Shown here piece by piece: positions 57,494 through 64,000 of a stretch of DNA of 64,000 bases. Where the stretch lies: positions 1-64,000 of the forward strand of contig CAWBKD010000005.1 in the NCBI GenBank assembly GCA_963789225.1. Direction: 5' to 3'. The DNA is from Palsa-504 sp963789225 (GTDB taxonomy: Bacteria > Actinomycetota > Actinomycetes > Streptosporangiales > Streptosporangiaceae). The notes below the pieces were generated by a model. The model ran no database searches. It was not told the DNA's origin and saw nothing but the letters and a program-made list of their open reading frames with translations. The first letter of the stretch is position 1; every line of letters starts with the position of its first letter. The position numbers were made by a program, and so were the translations under genes.

Positions 57494-58159
57494 TCAGGAC
57501 AGGCCGGCCCGGACTAGGCCGGTCTCGTAGGCGATCACGACCAGCTGGGCCCGGTCTCGCGCGCCGAGTTTGGTCATCGTCCGGTTGACGTGGGTCTTGG
57601 CGGTCAGCGGGCTCATGAACAGGGCCGCGCCGATCTCGTCGTTGCTCATGCCCGCGGCGACCCGGGCGAGCACCTCCCGCTCCCGGTCAGTGAGTACCGA
57701 CAGCGCGGAGGCGTCGACTGGCTGGGCGGGACCGCGCCCGGCGATGCTGGAGATCAGCGTCCGGGTGACGCTCGGCGACAGCAGGGCATCGCCGCGGGCG
57801 ACCACCCGGATGGCGCTGATGAGGTCCTCCGGCTCGGTGTCCTTGACCAGGAAGCCGCTGGCCCCGGCGCGGATTGCCTCGAAGACATACTCGTCCGCCT
57901 CGAAGGTGGTCAAGATGATGACGCGCACGCCGCTCAGCTCGGGGTCGGCGGCGATCTGCCGGGTTGCCTGCAGCCCGTCGGTCCCGGGCATGCGGATGTC
58001 CATCAGCACCACCTCGGCCCGCAGCGCCCGGGCCAGCTCGACCGCGGCCGCCCCGTCCGCAGCCTCCCCGACGACCTCGATGTCGGGCGCCGAGCCGGCG
58101 ATGAACCGGAAACCGGCCCGGACGAGAGCCTGATCGTCGGCGAGCAGGACCTTGATCAC
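57494..58159 (-). CDS. LuxR/NarL-family response regulator
   Basis: A 221-residue regulator. Receiver: VLLADDQALVRAGF (acidic pair), VVLMDIRMPGTDGLQATRQI with the phosphorylated Asp, VIILTTFEADEYVFEAIRAGASGFLVKDT with the Thr and Lys. The NarL-type helix-turn-helix is LTDREREVLARVAAGMSNDEIGAALFMSPLTAKTHVNRTMTKLGARDRAQLV. It overlaps the sensor kinase gene by 4 bases and is its partner. Confidence 0.93.
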   Translation of the reverse strand: MIKVLLADDQALVRAGFRFIAGSAPDIEVVGEAADGAAAVELARALRAEVVLMDIRMPGTDGLQATRQIAADPELSGVRVIILTTFEADEYVFEAIRAGASGFLVKDTEPEDLISAIRVVARGDALLSPSVTRTLISSIAGRGPAQPVDASALSVLTDREREVLARVAAGMSNDEIGAALFMSPLTAKTHVNRTMTKLGARDRAQLVVIAYETGLVRAGLS

Positions 58160-59508
58160 GGCCGGCTCGCCATGGGGCGGGCGGGCTGCCCGCCAGCACG
58201 TCCTGCGCCGCCGGCGTCCTGGCTGGCAGCGGCCGGCCCGCGGCCCGCGGCCCCGCCGTCCGGGACCGCGGGGGGGCCTCCAGCGCCTGCCGGACCCACC
58301 GGGGCCTCCGGTCCCGGGGCTGGGGCCGCTGGCGCCACCGGCAGCCGGGCGCGGACGGCGAACCCGCCGCCGGGACGCGGCCCGGCATCCAGGGTGCCGC
58401 CCAGGGCGGCCGTCCGCTCTCGCATCCCGGCCAGTCCCGCCCCGGTCCCGTCACTGAAGGCCGCAGGCGCGGCCCCGCCGTCGTTGACCACGTCCACGTA
58501 CAGGTATCCGCCGTCGTGCCGCAGGCCCACGGTCGCGGCGACCCGGCCGGCGTGACGCACCACGTTGGTGAGCGACTCCTGCACGATGCGGTAGACGGCC
58601 AGCGTGACCGGCGGCGGCAGCGGGACTGGCGGCTCGGCCAACTCCAGCGTGGTCGGCGTGCCGGCGGCGCTGGTCGCCTCGACGAGCGCGGCGACGGCGC
58701 GCAGGTCCGGCACCGGTACCGCAGGGCTCCCGCCGTCGACTTGCCGCAACACCTCAAGGATGGTCCGCAGCTCGCGCAGTCCGGACTTGCTGGCCCTACG
58801 GATCGCCTGGATCGCCTCGGCCGCGCTCGCCGGATCGGCGGCCAGCTGCATGCCCGCCGCCGTGGCCTGGACGTTGATCATCGCCATCGAGTGCGCAACC
58901 ACGTCGTGCAGCTCCCGCGCGATCCGCATCCGCTCGGCGTCGACGCGCCTGCGGGTTTCCTCCTCCCGGGCCTGCTCGGCCCGCGCCGCGCGGTCAGACT
59001 CGGCAACCAGCCACTGACGGCGCGCCGCCACGTACGCGCCGACCGCGCCCGCGGCGAGCAGCTCCGGCCACATCGTGGCGTTCGGCCCGCCGAACCAGCC
59101 GAACGGCCCGAGCAGCCCCTCGGTCACGAAGATAGCCGCCGCCCCCGCGAGCCCAGCGGCAACTGCGATACGCCACCCGCGGGTCAGCGCGACCCAGTAC
59201 ACCCCGACGATGACCGGAACGAGCGCGGCACCGTCGATCTGGCCGAGCGCCGCCCACCCGACCGCGCCGCCCACGGCAACCCCCAGCACCCCGACCGGAC
59301 GGCTGTTACGCCAGATCAGCGCCACGCAGGGCACCACCAGCAGCAGGTAAGCAGCCAGCGGCGGACGGCTGGCCAGGTGCAGACCACCGTAACGATGCAC
59401 CGGGTTGGCCTCGACCCAGGCGCCGACCACGGCCAATGCCGTCACCAGCGCCACGCCCCCGGTTTCCAGCCAGCGCCGCGGCAGCCTGACCATGCCTTTG
59501 ATGCCCAT
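58156..59508 (-). CDS. Two-component sensor histidine kinase (HisKA_3)
   Basis: A 450-residue kinase from ATG 59508. About five membrane helices fill residues 15-165 (VALVTALAVVGAWVEA, AAYLLLVVPCVALIW, VPVIVGVYWVALTRG, WPELLAAGAVGAYVA), then a coiled linker, the dimerisation box ARELHDVVAHSMAMINVQA with the phosphorylated His, and an ATP-binding domain (YRIVQESLTNVVRHA N-box, GTGAGLAGMRERTAALGGTL). The extracellular part is minimal, so it probably senses membrane stress. The Ala/Pro/Gly-rich tail of about 60 residues is unusual. Confidence 0.92.
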   Translation of the reverse strand: MGIKGMVRLPRRWLETGGVALVTALAVVGAWVEANPVHRYGGLHLASRPPLAAYLLLVVPCVALIWRNSRPVGVLGVAVGGAVGWAALGQIDGAALVPVIVGVYWVALTRGWRIAVAAGLAGAAAIFVTEGLLGPFGWFGGPNATMWPELLAAGAVGAYVAARRQWLVAESDRAARAEQAREEETRRRVDAERMRIARELHDVVAHSMAMINVQATAAGMQLAADPASAAEAIQAIRRASKSGLRELRTILEVLRQVDGGSPAVPVPDLRAVAALVEATSAAGTPTTLELAEPPVPLPPPVTLAVYRIVQESLTNVVRHAGRVAATVGLRHDGGYLYVDVVNDGGAAPAAFSDGTGAGLAGMRERTAALGGTLDAGPRPGGGFAVRARLPVAPAAPAPGPEAPVGPAGAGGPPAVPDGGAAGRGPAAASQDAGGAGRAGGQPARPMASRP

Positions 59509-59708
59509 CACCCGGAGCGTATACCGGCCGCGTGTCGGCGTCATCGTCGCTGCGCAGGCGGGCGGCCTACTGCGCTGGCAGTACACGCTGCTGCCGGCGC
59601 GGTAGCTCACCAGACGCCAGCAGGCCGATGCCCGATTACCCCCGCCCGGGAGAGTCTGGCGATCAGCGGCGCAACCGGACGCCGAGAGCCACATAAAGGA
59701 GTGCCCGC

Positions 59709-60152
59709 ATGCTCACCACCACCGCTTCCGCCGTGCCGCACATCAACCAGGGCCGCGCCCGGGCGCTGTGCGCCGCCGCCGGCGCACTGGCCGCAGCCCT
59801 CACCTGGATCGCCGAAGTCCCCCTGCTAGGCATCCACCTCAACGTCCGCTTCGGCCCCGGCCACATGAACACGGGCGCCGGCCACATCCAGACCATCGCG
59901 ATCGGCCAGGTCATCGGCGTCACCGTGGCTGCCTCGCTGTTCGGCTGGCTGCTGCTCACCCTCCTCGAGCGGCGCACCCCGCACGCCCGCCTCCTCTGGA
60001 CCGCCATCGCATTGGCCGCGCTGGCCGCGTCGCTGGCCCTGCCGCTGGCCCTCGCCACGACCAGCGCAGCCGCCACCGGGCTCATCGTGATGCACGTGAC
60101 CGTCGGGGCCGTCGTGATCCCCACCATGGCGCACACGGCCCGGACCCGCTGA
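59709..60152 (+). CDS. DUF6069-like small membrane protein
   Basis: A 147-residue protein with four predicted helices (ALCAAAGALAAALTWIAEVPLLG, IQTIAIGQVIGVTVAASLFGWLLLTLL, LLWTAIALAALAASLALPLAL, ATGLIVMHVTVGAVVIPTM). This pattern is that of the actinobacterial DUF6069 family, often near two-component systems. It is divergent from the sensor kinase and may be its target. Function unknown. Confidence 0.7.
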   Translation: MLTTTASAVPHINQGRARALCAAAGALAAALTWIAEVPLLGIHLNVRFGPGHMNTGAGHIQTIAIGQVIGVTVAASLFGWLLLTLLERRTPHARLLWTAIALAALAASLALPLALATTSAAATGLIVMHVTVGAVVIPTMAHTARTR

Positions 60153-60165
60153 CAGCCCGCCAGAA

Positions 60166-60192
60166 AGCCGGGACGGCCCGACCGTCCCGGCT
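60166..60192 (+). terminator. Strong terminator hairpin after the DUF6069-like gene
   Basis: AGCCGGGACGG (60166-60176) pairs perfectly with 60182-60192 around CCCGA, 13 bases past the stop codon. An 11-bp GC stem without U-run, typical of high-GC actinobacteria. Confidence 0.7.
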
Positions 60193-60310
60193 GCGCCACC
60201 CCTGGCCAGACCAGCCGACGCATTCGCCCGGACGTGGAAGCCGCAGGCGGGCCTGGCGCGTGTCAGCCGCGGCGCGGGTAGCGGCCGTGGCCGTTACCCG
60301 CGCTGGCGGT

Positions 60311-60857
60311 TCACGCTGTGCCGGTCAAGGGCGGGCTCCCCGGGACGGCCGGGCAGGCGTGGTCATCGTGGCCGCCCGGTCGCGCCTGCCATGGGCCGCC
60401 GGACTGGCGTGGCGGGCTGGAGGGGCTGGGGCTGGGGCGGGAGGCTGGGCTGGTGAGGGTGAGCTCGGCGAGCAGGATGGCGATGTCGTCGTCGAGGTGG
60501 CGGGTGCGGGCGCGGAGCCGGCTGAGCAGGTCGTCGGCGGCTGCTTGCAGGTCGGGGCGGCGCAGCGCGGCGGCCTGCTGGTCCAGGCGGAAGAACCGGC
60601 CGCCCAGATCGCGGGCCTCAAGCAGCCCGTCGGAATAGAACAGCAGCCGGTCGCCGTCGTGCACGGTGAAGGTGGCGGGGTGCAGGTCCGGGTGCAGGCC
60701 GAGCGGCGCGGCGAACGCGGCCGGGGCGAGCGGCTGGAGCTGCCCGTCGGCGGCCAGCCGCAGCGGCGGGGAGGTGCCCGCAGTTGACCAGCTGGATCCA
60801 GCCTGCAGGGTCGAGCTCGGCGAAGACGGCGGCGCCTGCCCGGCGCCCGGCTGGCAC
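60311..60857 (-). pseudogene. SpoIIE/PP2C phosphatase, C-terminal fragment with frameshift
   Basis: One frame carries AVFAELDPAGWIQLVNCGHLP; near 60783 the sense shifts to another frame with SPPLRLAADGQLQPLAPAAFAAPLGL, then HDGDRLLFYSDGLLEARDLGGRFFRLD and DDDIAILLAEL. These are the last third of a SpoIIE-type serine phosphatase (YSDGLxEAR and DDDxALL metal site). The N-terminal two thirds are missing beyond about 60857. Confidence 0.78.
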
Positions 60858-60960
60858 GCAGAGGCTCAGACGTGATCGTGGGATCTACTGTTCGCCAGTT
60901 CAGGGATCGAGAACGAAGTCGCAGCGAAATGTTCGATCCGTGCGGTGCAGAGCGGGACAG

Positions 60961-61137
60961 TCAACGAACGCGGCAGCAGCGTAAGGCGGCTCTGCTCGGG
61001 CAGGCACTTCGGCGGGCGCGCAGAGACTGCGCTCCCCAACGCGGTCCGTTGTCCGCCGCGGGCTGGGATTTAGCCAGCGGGCCCCCGGGTCTGGCTGCGG
61101 CGACCCGCTCGGCCGCGCGCACGGTCCCGCGGGTCAT
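60961..61137 (-). CDS. Possible small gene or truncated gene start, 58 residues
   Basis: ATG 61137 has an excellent ribosome site (ACAGGAGACAG, 8 bases upstream). The first 20 residues (MTRGTVRAAERVAAARPGGP) look natural; the rest becomes Arg/Cys-rich and codon bias fades. It could be the start of a longer gene cut by a deletion. No family. Confidence 0.3.
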   Translation of the reverse strand: MTRGTVRAAERVAAARPGGPLAKSQPAADNGPRWGAQSLRARRSACPSRAALRCCRVR

Positions 61138-61307
61138 TTCTCTGTCTCCTGTCGATGCTTTGAAGTCTCTGGCCTGCGAAACGCTGGGCTGCGGAAGGTG
61201 CGCGACAGGAAGAGAGCCACGACCATGACCACGCGGTACACCGCACGGACCGCAGGCCCGCACCGGTCACATGTCTTGTTCATCTCTGCCCGCGTCTGTG
61301 AGCTGCG

Positions 61308-61679
61308 TCATGACCTGGCGGGCGCCGATCGCCGGGATCGGCCGGGCGGGCCCGGGCCCTGGCCCGGGCCCGGGCCCGCAGGTCGCGGGGCAGCCCCTGC
61401 GGCGAGTTGGCGGACCCAGCGCATCCGCTCGGCGGCCGCCTGGGGGTGGTCGCCGAACTCTTGTGCCATCCGGCTGGCGCAGCCGCGGGTACCGAACCGG
61501 CGCACGGCGCGGCTGGTCGCGATGGCCACGCTTTCGGCGACCGGTGCGTCCGATCGCTGCAGCGCGGAGGCGAACAGTGCCTCACACCCGCGTCGTCGAC
61601 GTTCAGCCGGGCCTCGCAGTCCTCCCCGCCGTTGATGTGCTTGCCGGGGCGGGGACCGGCTCGCCGGGAGCGGGGGCAC
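61308..61679 (-). CDS. Short conserved hypothetical protein, start uncertain
   Basis: The frame contains a well-formed helical block, CEALFASALQRSDAPVAESVAIATSRAVRRFGTRGCASRMAQEFGDHPQAAAERMRWVRQLAAG, which resembles a family of small actinobacterial proteins of unknown function. The N-terminal 30 residues look like foreign sequence and the Gly/Pro-rich tail (GPGPGQGPGPPG) comes from a low-complexity CG run at about 61345-61380. The true start may lie near 61590. Confidence 0.45.
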   Translation of the reverse strand: MPPLPASRSPPRQAHQRRGGLRGPAERRRRGCEALFASALQRSDAPVAESVAIATSRAVRRFGTRGCASRMAQEFGDHPQAAAERMRWVRQLAAGAAPRPAGPGPGQGPGPPGRSRRSAPARS

Positions 61680-61758
61680 CGCGGCGGGCGAAGCGGACGG
61701 GCAACCCGCCGATGAGCCGGGTCTGCGTGTGGACGGATCTGCCCGGTGAGATGGTCAC
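61603..61758 (-). pseudogene. Alpha/beta-hydrolase start, truncated
   Basis: GTG 61758 (AGGAG 7 bases before it) begins a frame with SVHTQTRLIGGLPVRFARRG, the typical opening of a small alpha/beta-hydrolase (VHTxxRxIxGLPVRFA). After about 33 residues it turns to Pro/Ala/Thr-rich nonsense and stops at 61603. It follows the MMPL stop by 14 bases, so it was the next gene of that operon before a deletion. Confidence 0.5.
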
Positions 61759-61772
61759 GGTGTTGCTCCTGA

Positions 61773-63974
61773 CTAGGCGGCTGTCGTGCTGTGCGCGACC
61801 TGGCTGGCGGGTGCGGGGCTGGGCGAGGCGGGCGGCTGGGTGGCGGGTTCGATGGACAGGTGCGGCAGGATGCGGTCGAGCCAGCCGGGCAGCGACCAGT
61901 TGGCGCGGCCGGACAGGTGCATGACGGCGGGGACGAGGATGGTGCGCAGGAGGAAGGCGTCGAGCAGCACGGCGGCGGCCAGGCCGATGCCGATTTCGCC
62001 GATGACTTGCTGGCCGGACAGGATGAAGGCGCTGAACACGAGGATCATGATGGTGGCGGCGGCGATGATGACCCGGCCGGTGGTGGCCTGGCCGGTGCGG
62101 ACGGCCTGGTGGTTGTCGCCGACACAGGCCCATTCCTCGCGGATCCGGGAGACCAGGAAGACCTCGTAGTCCATGGACAGGCCGAACAGGACCGCGAGCA
62201 TGAGCACGGGCAGGAACGATTCGATGGGCCCGGCCTGGCCGAGGTTGAGCACGTGCAGTCCCCAGCCGTACTGGAAGACGGCGACGAGCACGCCGAAGGA
62301 GGAGGCGGCGGCGAGCAGGTTCATCACCGCCGCGACGGCGGGGATGAGCAGGCTGCGGAAGGCCAGCATCAGCAGCAGGAACCCCAGGACGAGGATGACC
62401 CCGACGAAGATCACTAGCTTGGGGCCGATCACGGTGGCGAAGTCGCCGTTGACGGCGGTGACGCCGCCGACGTAGACGCGCAGCGTGGTCCCGTGTTCAG
62501 CGGCGGGGATCACGCTGTCGCGCAGCTGGCTGATCAGGGTGCTGGTGGCGGCGGCTTCGGGGGAGGTGGTCGGTGTCACGCTGATCAGCGAGGCGCCGTG
62601 GCCGGGGTCGGGCGCGGAGACCGCGGCGATCCCTGGCTCGGTCCGCAGCGTGCCCGCCAGCCGGGCGAACGCGGCCGCATCCGCGGGGGTGCTGGTGGTG
62701 CCGGCCAGTGCCAGCGGGCCGTTGAAACCGGGGCCGAAACCTGTGGCGAGCAGTTCGTAAGCCTGGTGGGTGGTGGTGGCGGCCGGGTCGCTGGCCGCGT
62801 CGGAGGAGCCCAGCCGCAGCGACAGCACCGGGATGGCCAGGACGAGCATGACGGTGGCCGCGGCGGCGGCTAGCGGTGCGGGGTGGCGCTGGACGAAGGC
62901 GGCCAGCCGCGTCCACGCCCCCGATGTGCCGTCGGGGGCGGGGCCGGCGGCGGCCAGCCGGCGGCGTTCCCGGCGGGACAGCACCCGGATCCCGAGGAAG
63001 CCGAGTAGCGCCGGCAGCAAGGTGGTGGCGGCGGCCACGGTGAACAGCACGGTGATCGCCGCGGCGATGCCCAGGCCGGAGATGTAGCCGATACGCAGCA
63101 CGAGCATCCCGAGCAGGGCGATGCACACGGTGGTCCCGGCGAACAGGACCGCGCGGCCGGAGGTGTTCAGCGCGCGGACCGCGGCGTCGCGGGGGGACAT
63201 CCCGGCCTTGAGGCCGGCGCGGTGCCGGGTGACGATGAACAGCGCGTAGTCGATGCCCACGCCGAGGCCGATCAAGATGCCCAGGGTCGGGCCGGAGGAG
63301 GGAATGGTCACCGCGTTCGAGAGCAGCCCGGTCGTCATCAGGCCCGAGACCAGCGCGGCGACCGCGACGGCCAGGGGCAGCAGCATGGCCAGCAGGGACC
63401 CGAACGCGATGAGCAGCACGATCGCCGCGGCGATGACGCCGACGCCGGCGCTGATGCCGACCGAGGGCCGCAGCGCGTTCTCCACCGCCGGGCCGCCGAT
63501 GTCGACCTGGACGCCGGGGGCCCGTGCGGCCTCGGCGAGGTGGACGACGCGGGTGACGTCCGGCACGGGCAGGCTGGCTTGCGGAGCGTCGAAGATCACG
63601 GTGGCGTAGGCGATCTGCCCGTTCCGGCTGACCTGGGCGGCGCCGCGGGCGGAGTACGGGCTGATCACCGAGGCCACCGCGGGCGCGGCGGCGACCCGGC
63701 CCAGCATGGCGGTGATCCGGTCGCGGACGGCCGGGGCGCTTACGCTGCCCGGGCTGGCCCGCCAGACGATTGTTTCCTGGTCCCCGGCGTGCCCGGGGAA
63801 CGCCTGCTCGAGCAGGTTCTGCGCGGTGGTGGAGCCGGTCCCGGGCAGGGTGAGGGCGTCGGAGTAGGTGAATCCCGCGGTCCGGCCGGTCACCCCCAGG
63901 ACCGCCAGGAGCGCGAGCCATCCGATCAGTACCCAGGCGCGGTGCTGGAAGCACCAGCGGGCCATCGTTGCCAT
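61773..63974 (-). CDS. MMPL/RND-family membrane transporter
   Basis: A 733-residue protein from ATG 63974 (ACAGGGGAC upstream). It has the two-fold MMPL plan: helix 1 (WVLIGWLALLAVLGV), an external domain, helices 2-6 with the motif GLGVGIDYALFIVTRHR (Asp-Tyr pair of helix 4), a second external domain, and helices 7-12 with VLFGLSMDYEVFLVSRIREEW. Actinobacterial members export lipids, pigments or drugs using the proton gradient. The C-terminal tail is Pro/Ala-rich. Full length, no lesion. The first gene of a unit whose next gene is truncated. Confidence 0.92.
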   Translation of the reverse strand: MATMARWCFQHRAWVLIGWLALLAVLGVTGRTAGFTYSDALTLPGTGSTTAQNLLEQAFPGHAGDQETIVWRASPGSVSAPAVRDRITAMLGRVAAAPAVASVISPYSARGAAQVSRNGQIAYATVIFDAPQASLPVPDVTRVVHLAEAARAPGVQVDIGGPAVENALRPSVGISAGVGVIAAAIVLLIAFGSLLAMLLPLAVAVAALVSGLMTTGLLSNAVTIPSSGPTLGILIGLGVGIDYALFIVTRHRAGLKAGMSPRDAAVRALNTSGRAVLFAGTTVCIALLGMLVLRIGYISGLGIAAAITVLFTVAAATTLLPALLGFLGIRVLSRRERRRLAAAGPAPDGTSGAWTRLAAFVQRHPAPLAAAAATVMLVLAIPVLSLRLGSSDAASDPAATTTHQAYELLATGFGPGFNGPLALAGTTSTPADAAAFARLAGTLRTEPGIAAVSAPDPGHGASLISVTPTTSPEAAATSTLISQLRDSVIPAAEHGTTLRVYVGGVTAVNGDFATVIGPKLVIFVGVILVLGFLLLMLAFRSLLIPAVAAVMNLLAAASSFGVLVAVFQYGWGLHVLNLGQAGPIESFLPVLMLAVLFGLSMDYEVFLVSRIREEWACVGDNHQAVRTGQATTGRVIIAAATIMILVFSAFILSGQQVIGEIGIGLAAAVLLDAFLLRTILVPAVMHLSGRANWSLPGWLDRILPHLSIEPATQPPASPSPAPASQVAHSTTAA

Positions 63975-64000
63975 GTCAGTCCCCTGTCTTCGGTGCAGTG

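Noticed and set aside
61340..61382. Palindromic run of GGGCCC units
   Set aside because: Low-complexity CG tract coding for Gly/Pro; too irregular for a defined regulatory element or replication origin.
1..64000. tRNA genes, rRNA genes, CRISPR arrays
   Set aside because: Scanned for tRNA T-arm patterns, conserved rRNA segments and regularly spaced repeats; none convincing.

Overview
The window is high-GC DNA (roughly 70% by eye) with Streptomyces-like codon use, GTG starts, AGGAGG-type ribosome sites, DivIVA coiled-coil, DUF6314, DUF1707, DUF2637 and VapBC-type genes. All of this points to an Actinomycetota genome, probably a soil lineage such as Streptosporangiales or Frankiales; I cannot place it further. 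No rRNA, tRNA or CRISPR array was recognised.

Layout. 1-8.7 kb: start of a LysR (CbbR-like) gene cut by the window edge, a CorA-type transporter, a decayed toxin-antitoxin pair, an intact IS3-family insertion with 3-bp target duplication, a lipoprotein gene broken by one amber codon, and an acyl-CoA ligase lacking its 5' end. 9-11.4 kb: a DivIVA-like coiled-coil protein and a membrane protein. 11.4-22.8 kb: a carbohydrate locus, namely two clan GH-A hydrolase genes, a LacI regulator, a family-5 solute-binding protein, a chimeric permease, two ATPases and a GH36-type alpha-galactosidase. Three copies of a 16-bp LacI-like operator tie the divergent units together. 22.9-29.7 kb: DUF6314 protein, flavin monooxygenase, a 1.86-kb transposable unit carrying a methyltransferase beside an IS982-type transposase, glutathione peroxidase, an IS30 scrap, and a divergent NmrA/TetR pair with twin palindromes. 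30-35 kb: a MOSC-ferredoxin-reductase fusion, a TetR gene, and mercury genes in which merA is fused in frame to the front of pyrF, followed by merB. 35-44 kb: an ABC exporter with TetR regulator, a membrane protein/TetR/DUF1707/CtaG-like run, and a MarR-ClC pair. 44-49 kb: mostly gene fragments plus an intact-looking VapBC pair. 49.1-52.8 kb: a compact Calvin-cycle operon (cbbR, cbbL, cbbS, prk). 53-64 kb: a histidine phosphatase, AhpD-like protein, a DUF2637 fragment, a secreted protein, a two-component system, several broken genes and an MMPL transporter.

The most striking feature is not one gene but a pattern: at about ten places two truncated genes meet directly, sometimes in frame (DppB/DppC, PyrF/MerA), sometimes head to head (GH76/methyltransferase, MFS/EgtA, lipoprotein/acyl-CoA ligase), sometimes as internal deletions (aldo/keto reductase). 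Either this chromosome has been heavily reduced by deletions between unrelated sites, or the assembly is chimeric. The cbbR gene start and its upstream region (about 390 bp) are present twice, at the left edge and at 52.6-53.0 kb.

Working together: the LacI operators suggest coordinated induction of the GH5/GH-A pair and the importer plus alpha-galactosidase, consistent with a galacto-mannan type substrate, though the importer looks broken. The cbb genes overlap by 1-4 bases and look translationally coupled, giving the two enzymes unique to the Calvin cycle; the other cycle enzymes are not in the window.
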